A DNA stretch of 64,000 nucleotides from an uncultured Bacilli bacterium (GCA_934162125.1 CAKPHU010000004.1:62001-126000), one strand, 5' to 3'. Shown: positions 17,677 to 27,429, numbered from the stretch's first letter. Made by a program: numbers and translations. Notes: generated from the sequence alone by a model not told the origin.

Positions 17677-19581
17677 TTAATATAATTTTGCTCCAGCAGG
17701 AATAGAATTATCTACCATTAGTAAATGTAGTTTTTCTTCTCCCTCTTCTTCATGAATAGCACTAAGCAACATTCCACAAGAATCAATTCCCATCATAGGA
17801 CGAGGTGGTAAGTTAGTAATTGCTATTAAAGTTTTTCCAACTAATTCTTCTGGCTCATAGTAAGCATGAATACCACTTAAAATAGTTCTATCTACACCAG
17901 TACCATCATCTAAAGTAAATTGAAGTAATTTTTTACTCTTTGGAACTGCAACACATTCTTTTACTTTAACCGCTCTAAAATCAGATTTACTGAATGTATC
18001 AAAGTCTACATAATCAGAAAATAATGGTTCAATAACAACTTTTGAAAAATCAACAGTTTCACTAACTGGACTATCTTTAACAATTATTTTCTTTCCACCA
18101 ATAGTTTTCATTGTCGGGAATAATAAAACATCACGAATAGATTCTTGTTCTAGGAAAAACATCATTAATCTATCAATACCATAACCAATACCACCAGCAG
18201 GAGGCATACCATATTCTAATGCTTCTACAAAGTCCATATCTATATCGTTTGCTTCATCATTACCAAGATCTCTTTCTGCAATTTGTGCTTCAAAACGTTC
18301 TAATTGATCTATTGGATCATTAAGTTCTGTATAAGCATTAGCAAATTCTTTACCAGCAATAAATAACTCAAAACGATCAACAAAACGTGGATCTTCTGGA
18401 TTCTTCTTAGTAAGTGGACTTATCTCAATTGGATGTCCATATAAGAATGTAGGTTGAATTAATGTCTCTTCTACATATTCTTCAAAGAACAAATTAATAA
18501 TATGACCAAGACTCTTTTGATGCTCTTCTACATGAATATTATGTTCTTCTGCTAATTTTAAAGCTTCTTCTAATGACATTTCTTTTTTAAAATCAATGCC
18601 AGTCTTTTCTTTAATAGCATCAACCATACTAATTCTATTCCATTCTCCATCTATATTGATATCATATCCAGAGAACTTAAATGTTGTCTTTCCAAATACT
18701 TCTTTGGCAATAGTCTTAAACATAGACTCTGTCATTTCCATCATACCATCTAGGTCACTATATGCAAGATATGCTTCCATTAATGTAAATTCTGGGTTAT
18801 GTCTAGTATCCATTCCTTCATTTCTGAATACTCTCCCTATTTCATAAACTGCTTCCATTCCTCCAACTAGTAATCTCTTTAAAGGAAGTTCAAGTGCAAT
18901 TCTTAAATACATATCAAGATCTTGTGCATTATGATGAGTTACAAAAGGTTTAGCAGATGCGCCTGTTAATAAATTGGAAAGTACAGGAGTCTCAACCTCT
19001 GTAAATCCTCTATTATCCATAAAGTTTTGAATACATCTAATAATTCTAGGTCTTAAAAATGCAACACGTTTAGAATCTTCATTCATTATTAAATCAACAT
19101 ATCTACGTCTATATCTTTCCTCAATATCAGTTAAACCATGGAACTTTTCTGGCAATGGTCTAAGAGCCTTAACTAAATGAACATATTTACTTGCTCTAAC
19201 ACTAAGTTCACCAGTATCAGTTCTAAATACTGTACCATAAATACCTACTATATCTCCAATATCACTCTTTTTAAATAATTCGTAGTTCTCTTCTCCAACC
19301 GCATCTTCTCTAATATAAATTTGAATTTGTCCATATTTATCTTGAATATGAAAGAAACCGGCTTTACCTTTACGACGTTTAGTCATAATACGTCCTGCTA
19401 ATTTTAATTCTTCTTGATTACCATCTAATTCTTCTTTTGATAAACCACCATACATCTCATTAATTTTACGTGAATTAGTAGTGACATCAAATCTACTACC
19501 AAATGGATCTATTCCTTTATTACGTAGTTCTAAAGCCTTCTCTCTTCTAACTAATTCTTGTTCACTAAACTCTCTACTCAT
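17677..19581 (-). CDS. lysS: Lysyl-tRNA synthetase (class II) with C-terminal Trbp111-type tRNA-binding domain
   Basis: Charges tRNA-Lys. It is 634 aa, where usual class II LysRS is about 500. Residues 1-495 are an ordinary LysRS: OB-fold anticodon domain (AGRIMTKRRKGKAGFFHIQD), motif 2 (FRNEGMDTRHNPEFT) and motif 3 (GGIGYGIDRLMMFF). Residues about 525-634 form an EMAP/Trbp111-like domain (FDTFSKSDFRAVKVKECVAV; LSGIHAYYEPEELVGKTLIA), the module normally found at the end of MetRS. MetRS in this window lacks it. The location between dusB and clpC is conserved, and AGGAGG precedes the ATG. Confidence 0.95.
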   Translation of the reverse strand: MSREFSEQELVRREKALELRNKGIDPFGSRFDVTTNSRKINEMYGGLSKEELDGNQEELKLAGRIMTKRRKGKAGFFHIQDKYGQIQIYIREDAVGEENYELFKKSDIGDIVGIYGTVFRTDTGELSVRASKYVHLVKALRPLPEKFHGLTDIEERYRRRYVDLIMNEDSKRVAFLRPRIIRCIQNFMDNRGFTEVETPVLSNLLTGASAKPFVTHHNAQDLDMYLRIALELPLKRLLVGGMEAVYEIGRVFRNEGMDTRHNPEFTLMEAYLAYSDLDGMMEMTESMFKTIAKEVFGKTTFKFSGYDINIDGEWNRISMVDAIKEKTGIDFKKEMSLEEALKLAEEHNIHVEEHQKSLGHIINLFFEEYVEETLIQPTFLYGHPIEISPLTKKNPEDPRFVDRFELFIAGKEFANAYTELNDPIDQLERFEAQIAERDLGNDEANDIDMDFVEALEYGMPPAGGIGYGIDRLMMFFLEQESIRDVLLFPTMKTIGGKKIIVKDSPVSETVDFSKVVIEPLFSDYVDFDTFSKSDFRAVKVKECVAVPKSKKLLQFTLDDGTGVDRTILSGIHAYYEPEELVGKTLIAITNLPPRPMMGIDSCGMLLSAIHEEEGEEKLHLLMVDNSIPAGAKLY

Positions 19582-19590
19582 AAATACCTC

Positions 19591-20181
19591 CTATATTTTT
19601 ACAACGTCTGTATTTGCAATTATATCTTGCAAACCACGTTTATTTTTACTACTAATAATCATAATAACACTTATAATTATAAGTAAATAATCAATAAAGC
19701 GTAAACATCCAACTCCCACAAAGTATATCATATCTTTTCCAATAAGCAATAATATAAAGATTAAAATATTAATTAACAAAGAATTTATTATCATAGATCT
19801 ATATATATAATTATCCATTGTTAATCTATTTTCATTACTACTAACTACCTTTATTTTCATAATTTTCTTTCCTATTGTTTGACCATCATTATAGAATTGA
19901 TAAACCACAAAATATAAAACTATGATAACTAAAGTTAGAATAGACGTAATACCTTGTTTTGCTCCTAATTGATATGCTACTCGTGCTGACTCAGAAGTAA
20001 ACACCTTAATATCTATATCATCATTAAGTGCTTTCTCAACTACTTCTGTATAACTATCATCAAGTTTCTCTATGGATTTAAAGTCCAAGAATGGATAAGA
20101 TAATAGTACAGCTGCAAAACTAACTAAAAATATATCAATTAAATGCGCTACAAATCTTTCCAAAAAACTAGCTTTCTTCAT
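19591..20181 (-). CDS. RDD family membrane protein
   Basis: 196 aa, with the RDD signature at the N-terminus (FLERFVAHLIDIFLV), four or five hydrophobic segments, and GQTIGKKIMKIKVV after the third, which is typical of the family. RDD proteins are small membrane proteins of mostly unknown function; some act in ion homeostasis. Its start overlaps the dusB stop by 14 bases, so it is probably co-translated with dusB and followed by lysS 9 bp later. Confidence 0.85.
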   Translation of the reverse strand: MKKASFLERFVAHLIDIFLVSFAAVLLSYPFLDFKSIEKLDDSYTEVVEKALNDDIDIKVFTSESARVAYQLGAKQGITSILTLVIIVLYFVVYQFYNDGQTIGKKIMKIKVVSSNENRLTMDNYIYRSMIINSLLINILIFILLLIGKDMIYFVGVGCLRFIDYLLIIISVIMIISSKNKRGLQDIIANTDVVKI

Positions 20182-21154
20182 TAATTAACTCCTCCCTAAA
20201 TTGCGTTAATACTGAAATTATATCACAAATATGAGTCATTTTATATATTTTATTTTTAACCTCATTACTACCATTAATTCCTTTTAAATACCATGCAATA
20301 TGATTTCTAATTTCTAAGCAAGCTAATTTTTCATCTTTTATTTCATTTAAATATGTAAGATGTTTTAAACACATATCTATTTTTTCTATATTTGTAACAG
20401 AAACAATCTCCTTACCATCTAAATAAAGAATTGTATTTTTAATAAGCCATGGATTACCTAAAACTCCACGCCCAATCATTACAGCGTCACATTCAGTATC
20501 ATCAAGCATTCTTTTGGCATCTTCCGGTGTCTTTATATCACCATTTCCAATTACTGGAATATTAACAGCTTGTTTTACTTCTTTTATAATGTTCCAATCA
20601 GCTTTACCACTATAACCTTGGCTCCTAGTCCTTGGATGAACACATATTGCTTTAGCTCCTGCCTTTTCTACTATCTTAGCTATTTCAACAGCATTAATAT
20701 GATTACTATCCCAGCCACTTCTAATTTTAACCGTAACAGGAACAGGAACTGTTTCAACTACTGCTTTAACTATCTCATAAACCTTATCTGGAGATTTCAA
20801 TAATGCTGAACCAGCTTGTGCTCTTAAAGCAACTTTTGGAACAGGACACCCCATATTTATATCAATAATATCCGGATGCATATTCTCATAAATATATTTA
20901 GCAGCTGTCACAAAAGACTCTTTATCACTACCAAAAATCTGTTGCGAAAGAGGCCTTTCTTCATCAGTCATATACAACATATCTATTGTTTTTTTATTAT
21001 TATACGTTATAGCCTTATCACTAACCATTTCTGCACAAACAAGTCCACAACCAAATTCCTTACATATTCTTCTAAAAGATGAATTACAAATACCAGCCAT
21101 AGGTGCTAACACAACTTGATTATCTATTACAACATCACCTATTTGCCATTTCAT
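20168..21154 (-). CDS. dusB: tRNA-dihydrouridine synthase DusB
   Basis: FMN-dependent enzyme that reduces uridine to dihydrouridine in the tRNA D-loop. It is 328 aa with a TIM-barrel start QVVLAPMAGICNSSFRRICK, and the conserved DINMGCPVPKVALRAQAGSALL holds the catalytic-site Cys. FMN phosphate motifs IPVIGNGDI and AVMIGRGVLGNPW are present. In B. subtilis dusB also precedes lysS. Confidence 0.95.
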   Translation of the reverse strand: MKWQIGDVVIDNQVVLAPMAGICNSSFRRICKEFGCGLVCAEMVSDKAITYNNKKTIDMLYMTDEERPLSQQIFGSDKESFVTAAKYIYENMHPDIIDINMGCPVPKVALRAQAGSALLKSPDKVYEIVKAVVETVPVPVTVKIRSGWDSNHINAVEIAKIVEKAGAKAICVHPRTRSQGYSGKADWNIIKEVKQAVNIPVIGNGDIKTPEDAKRMLDDTECDAVMIGRGVLGNPWLIKNTILYLDGKEIVSVTNIEKIDMCLKHLTYLNEIKDEKLACLEIRNHIAWYLKGINGSNEVKNKIYKMTHICDIISVLTQFREELINEES

Positions 21155-21166
21155 AATAACACCCCA

Positions 21167-21601
21167 TTACTTCTTATTTTTTGCTAATAAATCTCTAATC
21201 TCTTCCAAAAGTAAAACTTCATCACTTTTCTTAGGAGCTTCTTCTTTCTTTTCTTCTTCCTTATTTTCTTTCTTTCTAAATCTTTCAAATAATTTAACCA
21301 TTAAAAATATACAAAAAGCTACAATTAAAAAGTCAAAAATAGTTTGAATAAAATTACCATAAGCAATAGTAGCATCTCCTACTTTAATACTTAAATTAGA
21401 AAAATCAACACCACCAACTATAACTCCAATTAAAGGCATTAAAATGTCATTAACTAGGCTTGTAACTATCTTACCAAAAGCGCCACCTATAATAACACCT
21501 ACTGCCATATCAACAACGTTACCCCTAGAAATAAATGACTTAAATTCATTAAAACCTTTTTTTACATCTTGTTCTACTTCTTTTACTTCTATCTTTTTCA
21601 T
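21167..21601 (-). CDS. mscL: Large-conductance mechanosensitive channel MscL
   Basis: Pentameric osmotic safety valve of the cytoplasmic membrane. It is 144 aa: N-terminal amphipathic helix and TM1 (FKSFISRGNVVDMAVGVIIG, GGAFGKIVTSLVNDILMPLI), a periplasmic loop, TM2 (IQTIFDFLIVAFCIFLMVK) and the charged C-terminal bundle. The mid-C region has a Lys/Glu-rich insert (KKENKEEEKKEE). Not part of this locus in B. subtilis. Confidence 0.95.
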   Translation of the reverse strand: MKKIEVKEVEQDVKKGFNEFKSFISRGNVVDMAVGVIIGGAFGKIVTSLVNDILMPLIGVIVGGVDFSNLSIKVGDATIAYGNFIQTIFDFLIVAFCIFLMVKLFERFRKKENKEEEKKEEAPKKSDEVLLLEEIRDLLAKNKK

Positions 21602-21671
21602 ATTTTTTTCACCACACCTATATAATACATTATTTTAAAAAAAAATAAATATCAAATTAAAAAGAATTGAA

Positions 21672-23642
21672 CTAATCGCCCAATTCCTTTAATAATTCTG
21701 CTTTTGTTTTAGTATCAGCATTTTCTATATTTTTTTCTTTTGCCAAAGCTCTAAGTTTTGTAATAGACATTGCTTCTAAATTATCATTAGATTCTTCAGG
21801 CATCTTTCCATGCTCTACTAAATAATCGATTTGTTCTTTTGTAAGAGTTTCATATTCTAGTAAGTTATCAGCAATTAACTTTAATAAATCTTTATTTTCT
21901 TTAATAATTTCTTTTGCTTTCTTATGGCAATTATTAATAATTTTTCTCATTTCCATATCAATTTCATTAGCTACTTCATTTGAGAAATGTTGTGGTTTAT
22001 TATAATCTCTTCCTAAGAATACACTACCTTCATTCTGTTCAAATTGTAATGGTCCTAAGTCACTCATACCATATTCCGTAACCATTGCTCTAGCTATCTT
22101 AGTAGCTTTTTCAAAGTCATTATGAGCACCTGTTGTAATTTCTCCAAAAGTAATTTCTTCTGCAGAACGACCACCAAGTAATCCAGTAATCTCTTCTAGT
22201 AAATCTGACTTTGTTGAACATAATTTTTCTACACTAGGAACCATCATGTTATATCCACCAGCTTGTCCACGAGGAATAATAGTTACCTTTTGAACATCAC
22301 TAGCTCCTTGTAATTTAATACCAATAACAGCATGTCCTGCTTCGTGGTAAGCTACTAACTTACGATCTTCTTCTGTATATTTATGACTTGTCTTAGCAGG
22401 TCCCATAAGTACACGATCTGTAGCTTCATCTATCTCACTCATTGTAATTTGTTTTTTATTACGTCTTACAGCAAGTAAAGCAGCTTCATTAAGTAAGTTT
22501 TCCAAATCAGCTCCACTAAATCCTGGAGTTCTCTTTGCCAAATTTGTTAAAGTAACTTCTTTTGCAAGTTTCTTGTTCTTAGCATGTACACCTAAAATTT
22601 CTTCTCTTTCACGAACATCTGGTAAGTTAACTGTAACTTGTCTATCAAAACGTCCTGGACGAAGTAAAGCAGGGTCTAAAACATCAGGTCTATTTGTTGC
22701 TGCAATAATTATAATACCTTCATTAGCACCAAAACCATCCATTTCAGTAAGTAACTGATTCAACGTTTGTTCACGTTCATCATGACCTCCACCTAAACCA
22801 GTACCTCTTTGTCTTCCTACTGCATCTATTTCATCAATAAAGATTAAACAAGGTGCATTTCTTTTTGCTTGTTGGAACATATCTCTTACACGTGAAGCAC
22901 CAACTCCAACAAAAAGTTCAACGAAATCAGATCCACTAATAAAGTAGAATGGAACATTTGCTTCTCCGGCAACTGCTCTTGCTAAAAGTGTTTTACCTGT
23001 TCCTGGAGGACCAAATAATAATACACCCTTAGGAATTCTAGCTCCTAAATTTTGGAATTTCTTTGGATCTTTTAAGAAATCAATCAATTCTTTTACTTCT
23101 TCTTTTTCTTCTTTTAATCCAGCCACATCTTTAAATGTAACTTTATTATTATCATCACTTAGTCTAGCTCGACTTCTTCCAAAATCAAGTGAACTCTTAT
23201 TTCCAGCCATTTGTTTATTTAAGAAGAAGAATGCAAGTCCAATAATAACAACAAAAGGAAGTACATTAACTACAATAAGTAGTAATGATGATGAATCTGG
23301 ATCTGGAACTGTCGTAAATTTAAAATCCTGATTATCACTTGCTTCTGTAATCTTTTTAACTATCTCATCACTTAATGGTAATCTAACAAAGAAAGTCTCA
23401 TTATCTTTATAATCTTTTAACTTACCAGTAACTTCATAAGTATAAGCATTACTTCTAGCAACTAGTTCCAACTCCGTAATTTTACCTTCATCTAATTCAC
23501 TTATAAATTCATTATATGTTAAAACATTAACTTCTCTATTAGCGATACTTACTGCATAAAATATTGCTAATACTGATATAAGTAGAAATAAATAAGGTAA
23601 CAAACCTCTTTTAACTATTTTATTATCAATACCTTTATTCAC
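21672..23642 (-). CDS. ftsH: ATP-dependent membrane zinc protease FtsH with C-terminal SAP-like helix pair
   Basis: Membrane AAA+ metalloprotease for quality control; 656 aa. It has TM helices near residues 13-32 and 120-143 flanking an extracytoplasmic domain, Walker A GPPGTGKT, Walker B LIFIDEIDAVG, SRH ATNRPDVLDPALLRPGRFDR, and the zinc site HEAGH. After the peptidase domain the last 35 residues (MSITKLRALAKEKNIENADT then KTKAELLKEL) look like a SAP/HeH helix-extension-helix module, not a usual FtsH tail. The hpt gene normally found between tilS and ftsH is absent. Confidence 0.96.
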   Translation of the reverse strand: MNKGIDNKIVKRGLLPYLFLLISVLAIFYAVSIANREVNVLTYNEFISELDEGKITELELVARSNAYTYEVTGKLKDYKDNETFFVRLPLSDEIVKKITEASDNQDFKFTTVPDPDSSSLLLIVVNVLPFVVIIGLAFFFLNKQMAGNKSSLDFGRSRARLSDDNNKVTFKDVAGLKEEKEEVKELIDFLKDPKKFQNLGARIPKGVLLFGPPGTGKTLLARAVAGEANVPFYFISGSDFVELFVGVGASRVRDMFQQAKRNAPCLIFIDEIDAVGRQRGTGLGGGHDEREQTLNQLLTEMDGFGANEGIIIIAATNRPDVLDPALLRPGRFDRQVTVNLPDVREREEILGVHAKNKKLAKEVTLTNLAKRTPGFSGADLENLLNEAALLAVRRNKKQITMSEIDEATDRVLMGPAKTSHKYTEEDRKLVAYHEAGHAVIGIKLQGASDVQKVTIIPRGQAGGYNMMVPSVEKLCSTKSDLLEEITGLLGGRSAEEITFGEITTGAHNDFEKATKIARAMVTEYGMSDLGPLQFEQNEGSVFLGRDYNKPQHFSNEVANEIDMEMRKIINNCHKKAKEIIKENKDLLKLIADNLLEYETLTKEQIDYLVEHGKMPEESNDNLEAMSITKLRALAKEKNIENADTKTKAELLKELGD

Positions 23643-23655
23643 AAATATTTCCTCC

Positions 23656-24969
23656 TTAACGGTATTCTAGTATTATATCATAACTCTCAGTTTTTTTCTT
23701 ATCAAACTTTGACTTTTTAATACCAGGTATCCAAACTATTCTATTTTTTGAATCAGTCACCACAGGCCATGCATCTCTATCTTCAAGTTTTATCTTCTTA
23801 TCAATAAAAATATCTTTAACTTTTCTAGAGCCATCCATTCCCTTAACCATCATTCTATCACCAACTTTTCTAGTTCTCACTATAAGTGGCAATACAACCT
23901 CTTCACTATTAAGTCTACAAATATTATTACTATTATCAGATGTATCCGAAATCTTTACAACGGAATGATTATTAGGTAGCATAACACATTGACTAAATTC
24001 TACTTCATAACTTGTTATTTCTTCAGTGTCACGCTTTAATTCTAACATATTGTAACACTTCTTAGCAACTACTTGATTAGGTAAATTAATAAAACTATTG
24101 GACTTTTTACTATAAATTAAATTCATTAATAATTCTATGTGTTTATCCCCTACTAAAATTAAATCATCTTGATAAAATTCACTAAGTAAATAATAAAGTA
24201 TTTCTTTTTGAATGTACTCATCTTCCTCCATGAACTTATCTATAACCAAAGCATCAGCTAACATAACTCGCTTTAATGCTTTATCTCTTTCTTTATTAAT
24301 GAATCTACTAGCTTCTTCTAACGAATCACTAAATTTCAAAAATTTTAAATGAACATTACTATTTTCTTCTTTTAAGAAAGGCAAGATATACTTTCTATAT
24401 CTATTACGTGTATATTCATCTTTACTATTGGATGCATCTATATAATATTTAACTCCATTTTCCTTATCATATTCTTCAAGTTCACTCTTAGTATATCCAA
24501 TTAAAGGTCTAACTATTTTATAATAATCCATATCTACTATTTTTTTGAAACCGCCATAGCCACTCAAGTTAGAACCTCTAACTATTCTCATCATAATTGT
24601 TTCAATTAAGTCATCGCCATGATGAGCTGTCATTAAATAGTTAGCACCATACTTTTGAACTAAACTTTCAAAGAAATTATAGCGAATATTTCTTGCTTCA
24701 TTTTCAAAGTTATCGTCCCCATATTTTTCAATTAACATTGTTTCAAACAATAGTTTATTATCTTCACAGTACTTTTTAACGTATTGAGCTTCTTCAAAAC
24801 TCTCAACTCGCACATTGTGATTAACATGAGCTACTACTAATTGCAAATTATATTTATCTCTTATTTTCACTAAAGAATCAATTAAAGCCATTGAATCAGG
24901 CCCAGCTGAACATCCAACAACAATAATATCTCCATTATTGAAAGAAAAATCATTTTCTATATTAACCAT
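23656..24969 (-). CDS. tilS: tRNA(Ile)-lysidine synthetase TilS
   Basis: ATP-dependent enzyme that modifies C34 of tRNA-Ile(CAU) to lysidine. It is 437 aa. The N-terminal PP-loop reads VVGCSAGPDSMALI (SAGPDS in place of the more usual SGGxDS), with MTAHHGDDLIETIMMRI following. C-terminal TilS domains end with a PLIVRTRKVGDRMMVKG signature. AGGAGG precedes the ATG. It lies between divIC and ftsH, as in Bacillus. Confidence 0.94.
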   Translation of the reverse strand: MVNIENDFSFNNGDIIVVGCSAGPDSMALIDSLVKIRDKYNLQLVVAHVNHNVRVESFEEAQYVKKYCEDNKLLFETMLIEKYGDDNFENEARNIRYNFFESLVQKYGANYLMTAHHGDDLIETIMMRIVRGSNLSGYGGFKKIVDMDYYKIVRPLIGYTKSELEEYDKENGVKYYIDASNSKDEYTRNRYRKYILPFLKEENSNVHLKFLKFSDSLEEASRFINKERDKALKRVMLADALVIDKFMEEDEYIQKEILYYLLSEFYQDDLILVGDKHIELLMNLIYSKKSNSFINLPNQVVAKKCYNMLELKRDTEEITSYEVEFSQCVMLPNNHSVVKISDTSDNSNNICRLNSEEVVLPLIVRTRKVGDRMMVKGMDGSRKVKDIFIDKKIKLEDRDAWPVVTDSKNRIVWIPGIKKSKFDKKKTESYDIILEYR

Positions 24970-25016
24970 TAGATATTTCCTCCTAACAAAAATATTATAA
25001 CATAAAAAAAGAGAAT

Positions 25017-25322
25017 TTACTCTTCTGGTATTTTAATAACAAATTCTCCTTCTTTAGAGTATAAGTACTTCTCTCTAGCATACCTAGCAATATAATCAGG
25101 ATCTTGTAATTTATCAGCTTCTAGTTGTAATTCATCTTCCTCTTCTTTTAAAGAAACTAGTTTCGCTTCCAATTCTTTTTTCTCCTGATACTTATCATAA
25201 ATTTCTATCCAGTAATGACCAACAGTAAAAGTTACAGCACCAATTATAATTAGTGAACTAAGTCCCAGTATTAACAAACGCTTTTTTCTTTTAGCTTTAC
25301 CATTGTTCTTTTTACTAGCCAT
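25017..25322 (-). CDS. divIC: Septum formation protein DivIC (FtsB family)
   Basis: Small bitopic divisome protein. 101 aa: Lys/Arg-rich cytoplasmic start, one TM helix (about residues 18-38), then an extracytoplasmic coiled coil (YQEKKELEAKLVSLKEEEDE) and the family motif DPDYIARYAREKYLYSKEGE. The start is the ATG of MASKKNNG, after AGGTGAAAG; the longer GTG frame starts inside the ribosome site. Context yabP-yabQ-divIC matches B. subtilis. Confidence 0.92.
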   Translation of the reverse strand: MASKKNNGKAKRKKRLLILGLSSLIIIGAVTFTVGHYWIEIYDKYQEKKELEAKLVSLKEEEDELQLEADKLQDPDYIARYAREKYLYSKEGEFVIKIPEE

Positions 25323-25383
25323 AACTTTCACCTACCTTTTCACCCTATATTATAACGCAGATCAAAAGATAGACTACAAATAA

Positions 25384-25683
25384 TCATTCGATTTTTTTCG
25401 ACTTTACACTTTTTAAAGACAAATATTTAAATTTCTTATAAAAAATAAAGAACCCAAGTAGTAATAAAAATAGAAAATAAATATGTAAAATTCCATTATT
25501 AATAATTCTTAAAATAATAAAGTATAAGAGTCCTAAGTCAAGAGAAAAGAATAAGTTCGCAAGTATTTTAAAAATCTTCTTACTTGCAAATAAAATTTTA
25601 TGATTGATATTAACTAAAAAAGCAAGTAGTACTCCATAACAAAATGAATATATAAAACAATATATTTGTATTCTTAAACTCAT
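25384..25683 (-). CDS. yabQ: YabQ-like sporulation membrane protein
   Basis: 99 aa, three or four hydrophobic helices (residues 6-25, 38-60, 65-82) and a basic tail. Start overlaps the yabP stop by four bases (ATGA). It is identified by position between yabP and divIC, length and topology, with weak sequence similarity. B. subtilis YabQ is needed for spore cortex formation and lies in the outer forespore membrane. Confidence 0.75.
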   Translation of the reverse strand: MSLRIQIYCFIYSFCYGVLLAFLVNINHKILFASKKIFKILANLFFSLDLGLLYFIILRIINNGILHIYFLFLLLLGFFIFYKKFKYLSLKSVKSKKIE

Positions 25684-25970
25684 TTAAAAAGTCTATTAAA
25701 GATACTATCTTCTTTTTTCTTATTAATATCTTCTGCATAATAAAGAGCATTTACCGTTCCTTTAATTGAAACATTTCCTTGTAAAGTATCAAGTTTAACT
25801 AACTCCAAGTCTTCTCCCTTAACTATAATAAATCCCATAATTGTTTCTAATAAGAATTGTTCTTTATCAAAATTCTCTATTTTTTTAACTCCTGTAATTA
25901 CTAAATTCTTTCTTTCTAGTAAACTAATTCCATGATTATAATTACTAATACTATTTTCTTGTTTATCCAT
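25680..25970 (-). CDS. yabP: Sporulation protein YabP
   Basis: 96 aa beta-rich protein of the YabP/YqfC family. Characteristic residues are HGISLLERKNLVITGVKKIE near the start and FLLETIMGFIIVKGEDLELV followed by GNVSIKGTVNALYY. It pairs with yabQ directly downstream, as in spore-forming Firmicutes, where the gene is transcribed in the mother cell. Confidence 0.9.
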   Translation of the reverse strand: MDKQENSISNYNHGISLLERKNLVITGVKKIENFDKEQFLLETIMGFIIVKGEDLELVKLDTLQGNVSIKGTVNALYYAEDINKKKEDSIFNRLFK

Positions 25971-26014
25971 AATAGCCTCCTAAGATAGGATATGCACTAC
26001 CACAAAAAAATAGA

Positions 26015-26037
26015 ATAAAAAAAGACGCTTAAGCATC
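26015..26037 (-). terminator. spoVG terminator
   Basis: On the minus strand AGATGCTTAAGCGTCT is followed by TTTTTTT. The hairpin contains the spoVG stop codon. Confidence 0.8.
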
Positions 26038-26307
26038 TTCTTCTGGTTCATCTTCTGCTTTTTTGTAAGCATCCAAAATTACTTCTTCAAACATAGCACG
26101 AACTTCACGATTAATTGGATGAGCAATATCACGATATTCACCATTTGCTTGTTTACGGCTAGGCATATCTAGATATAATCCTTGATCGCCTTCAAGGATA
26201 CGAATATCATGTACTGCAAAGCCATCATCAATAACAACTGATGCAAATCCTCTCAAACGAGTTCCTTCTTTGTTGAACTTATTTACTCTAACAGATGTGA
26301 TCTTCAT
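26029..26307 (-). CDS. spoVG: Septation/sporulation regulator SpoVG
   Basis: Small nucleic-acid-binding regulator, 92 aa. The conserved core reads MKITSVRVNKF, LRGFASVVIDDGFAVHDIRI and YLDMPSRKQANGEYRDIAHP, with an acidic C-terminal tail. In Bacillus it is a SigH-dependent gene acting in sporulation and septation. It lies between veg and yabP. Confidence 0.97.
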   Translation of the reverse strand: MKITSVRVNKFNKEGTRLRGFASVVIDDGFAVHDIRILEGDQGLYLDMPSRKQANGEYRDIAHPINREVRAMFEEVILDAYKKAEDEPEEDA

Positions 26308-26391
26308 ATGAGCATTCCTCCCTCGTTAAAGTGCAATCACTTTATAAATCAATTTTATAATAAAGTATACTAAAATGCAACAAATTTCTAC

Positions 26392-26604
26392 CTAATCAAG
26401 TATTTCAAAATTTTTTAATAATACGTCACTATAACTAAATGATCTAATTCTATCATTATCTAAAACTACTATAAAAATAGCGGGATACATCTCTGTAATT
26501 TTTCCATTAAATTCCTCTATTTGATTTCTAGTACCTTTAAATCTAAAATTATGAAGTACCCCTTCATTAGCTTTTACTAAAGCTTTAATCTTTTCCATTG
26601 TCAT
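26392..26604 (-). CDS. veg: Veg family protein
   Basis: 70 aa beta-barrel protein of the Veg (DUF1021) family. It has ANEGVLHNFRFKGTRNQIEE then YPAIFIVVLDNDRIRSFSYSD, matching the Veg pattern ending YSYADIL. The ATG overlaps the yabG stop by four bases (ATGA), and a second ATG follows two codons later. In B. subtilis Veg influences biofilm and sporulation. It lies directly after yabG, as there. Confidence 0.9.
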   Translation of the reverse strand: MTMEKIKALVKANEGVLHNFRFKGTRNQIEEFNGKITEMYPAIFIVVLDNDRIRSFSYSDVLLKNFEILD

Positions 26605-27413
26605 CTAGGATACCCCACATACATAGTACCATTAGTAATTATTCCACCAATACCATCTTTACCATATTTTGTCTTTTCAATCAACCCAATTAAATCTATA
26701 TTCTTATTTCGATCAGACAATGCAAGTGAAGCCGCAATAATAGCTGGATCTAAAGCATGAATATTAATTCTTTTGGGACTAGATGCAAAATTAGCTCCTG
26801 CTTTTATTAGTTCCTCATAATTTGATTGACAAGCTCCTGCTACGACAATAAGTTTGTCCTGACTCTTCTCATACTTTCTAGCATTCTTAACTGCTTCTAC
26901 AAAATTAATGGTATTCTGATAATTGTCTAAGTTCTTAATATCCCTCTTCTTAGCATAATAAGCATCATGCCCCGTAATAACTACAATATCTGGTTTAAAT
27001 TCCTGTAATAAAGATGTAATCTTATAAGGCATTTCTACTTCTGCTAAAGTAATACCATTAGCTTTAATATTCATATCTTTATAAAAACGCATACATCTTT
27101 CTAAATAATCATCATCACCATCAATATGTAAAACTTTACCTGGTAAATAAAAATATTCACTTCGATCTAAATTAATACTTCTAATATTTTGTTCTATTAT
27201 ATTTTTATCTTCATTCGAATCATCTACTTTAGCTTTAACTAAATCATCAATATCACTATCCGCAACAAGTCTTAAATCGACACCCTTAAGATAGACTATT
27301 CTATTTTCTATTCCAACTACTTTAAATAAAATATCATGATGATGTGAAATTCTTGTGACTAAATCACCAATTCTAAAATCCAAATAATCATCTCCGTTAA
27401 AGTATATGATCAT
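26601..27413 (-). CDS. yabG: Sporulation-specific protease YabG
   Basis: 270 aa, normal length. Family features: an N-terminal FRIGDLVTRISHHHDILFKV segment, KVLHIDGDDDYLERCMRFYK, then PDIVVITGHDAYYAKKRDIK, VVAGACQSNYEELIKAGANF and HALDPAIIAASLALS. His of GHD and Cys of GACQSN are likely active-site residues. YabG trims spore-coat proteins such as SipL/SafA-type substrates in spore formers. It sits between ksgA and veg as in Bacillus, with three secretion-like genes inserted upstream. Confidence 0.93.
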   Translation of the reverse strand: MIIYFNGDDYLDFRIGDLVTRISHHHDILFKVVGIENRIVYLKGVDLRLVADSDIDDLVKAKVDDSNEDKNIIEQNIRSINLDRSEYFYLPGKVLHIDGDDDYLERCMRFYKDMNIKANGITLAEVEMPYKITSLLQEFKPDIVVITGHDAYYAKKRDIKNLDNYQNTINFVEAVKNARKYEKSQDKLIVVAGACQSNYEELIKAGANFASSPKRINIHALDPAIIAASLALSDRNKNIDLIGLIEKTKYGKDGIGGIITNGTMYVGYPR

Positions 27414-27429
27414 TTTCTAAATTTTAGTC

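Noticed and set aside
22850..22885. parS-like CACGTGAA in ftsH
   Set aside because: Three mismatches to the consensus and fully explained by the conserved SRVRDMF coding sequence.
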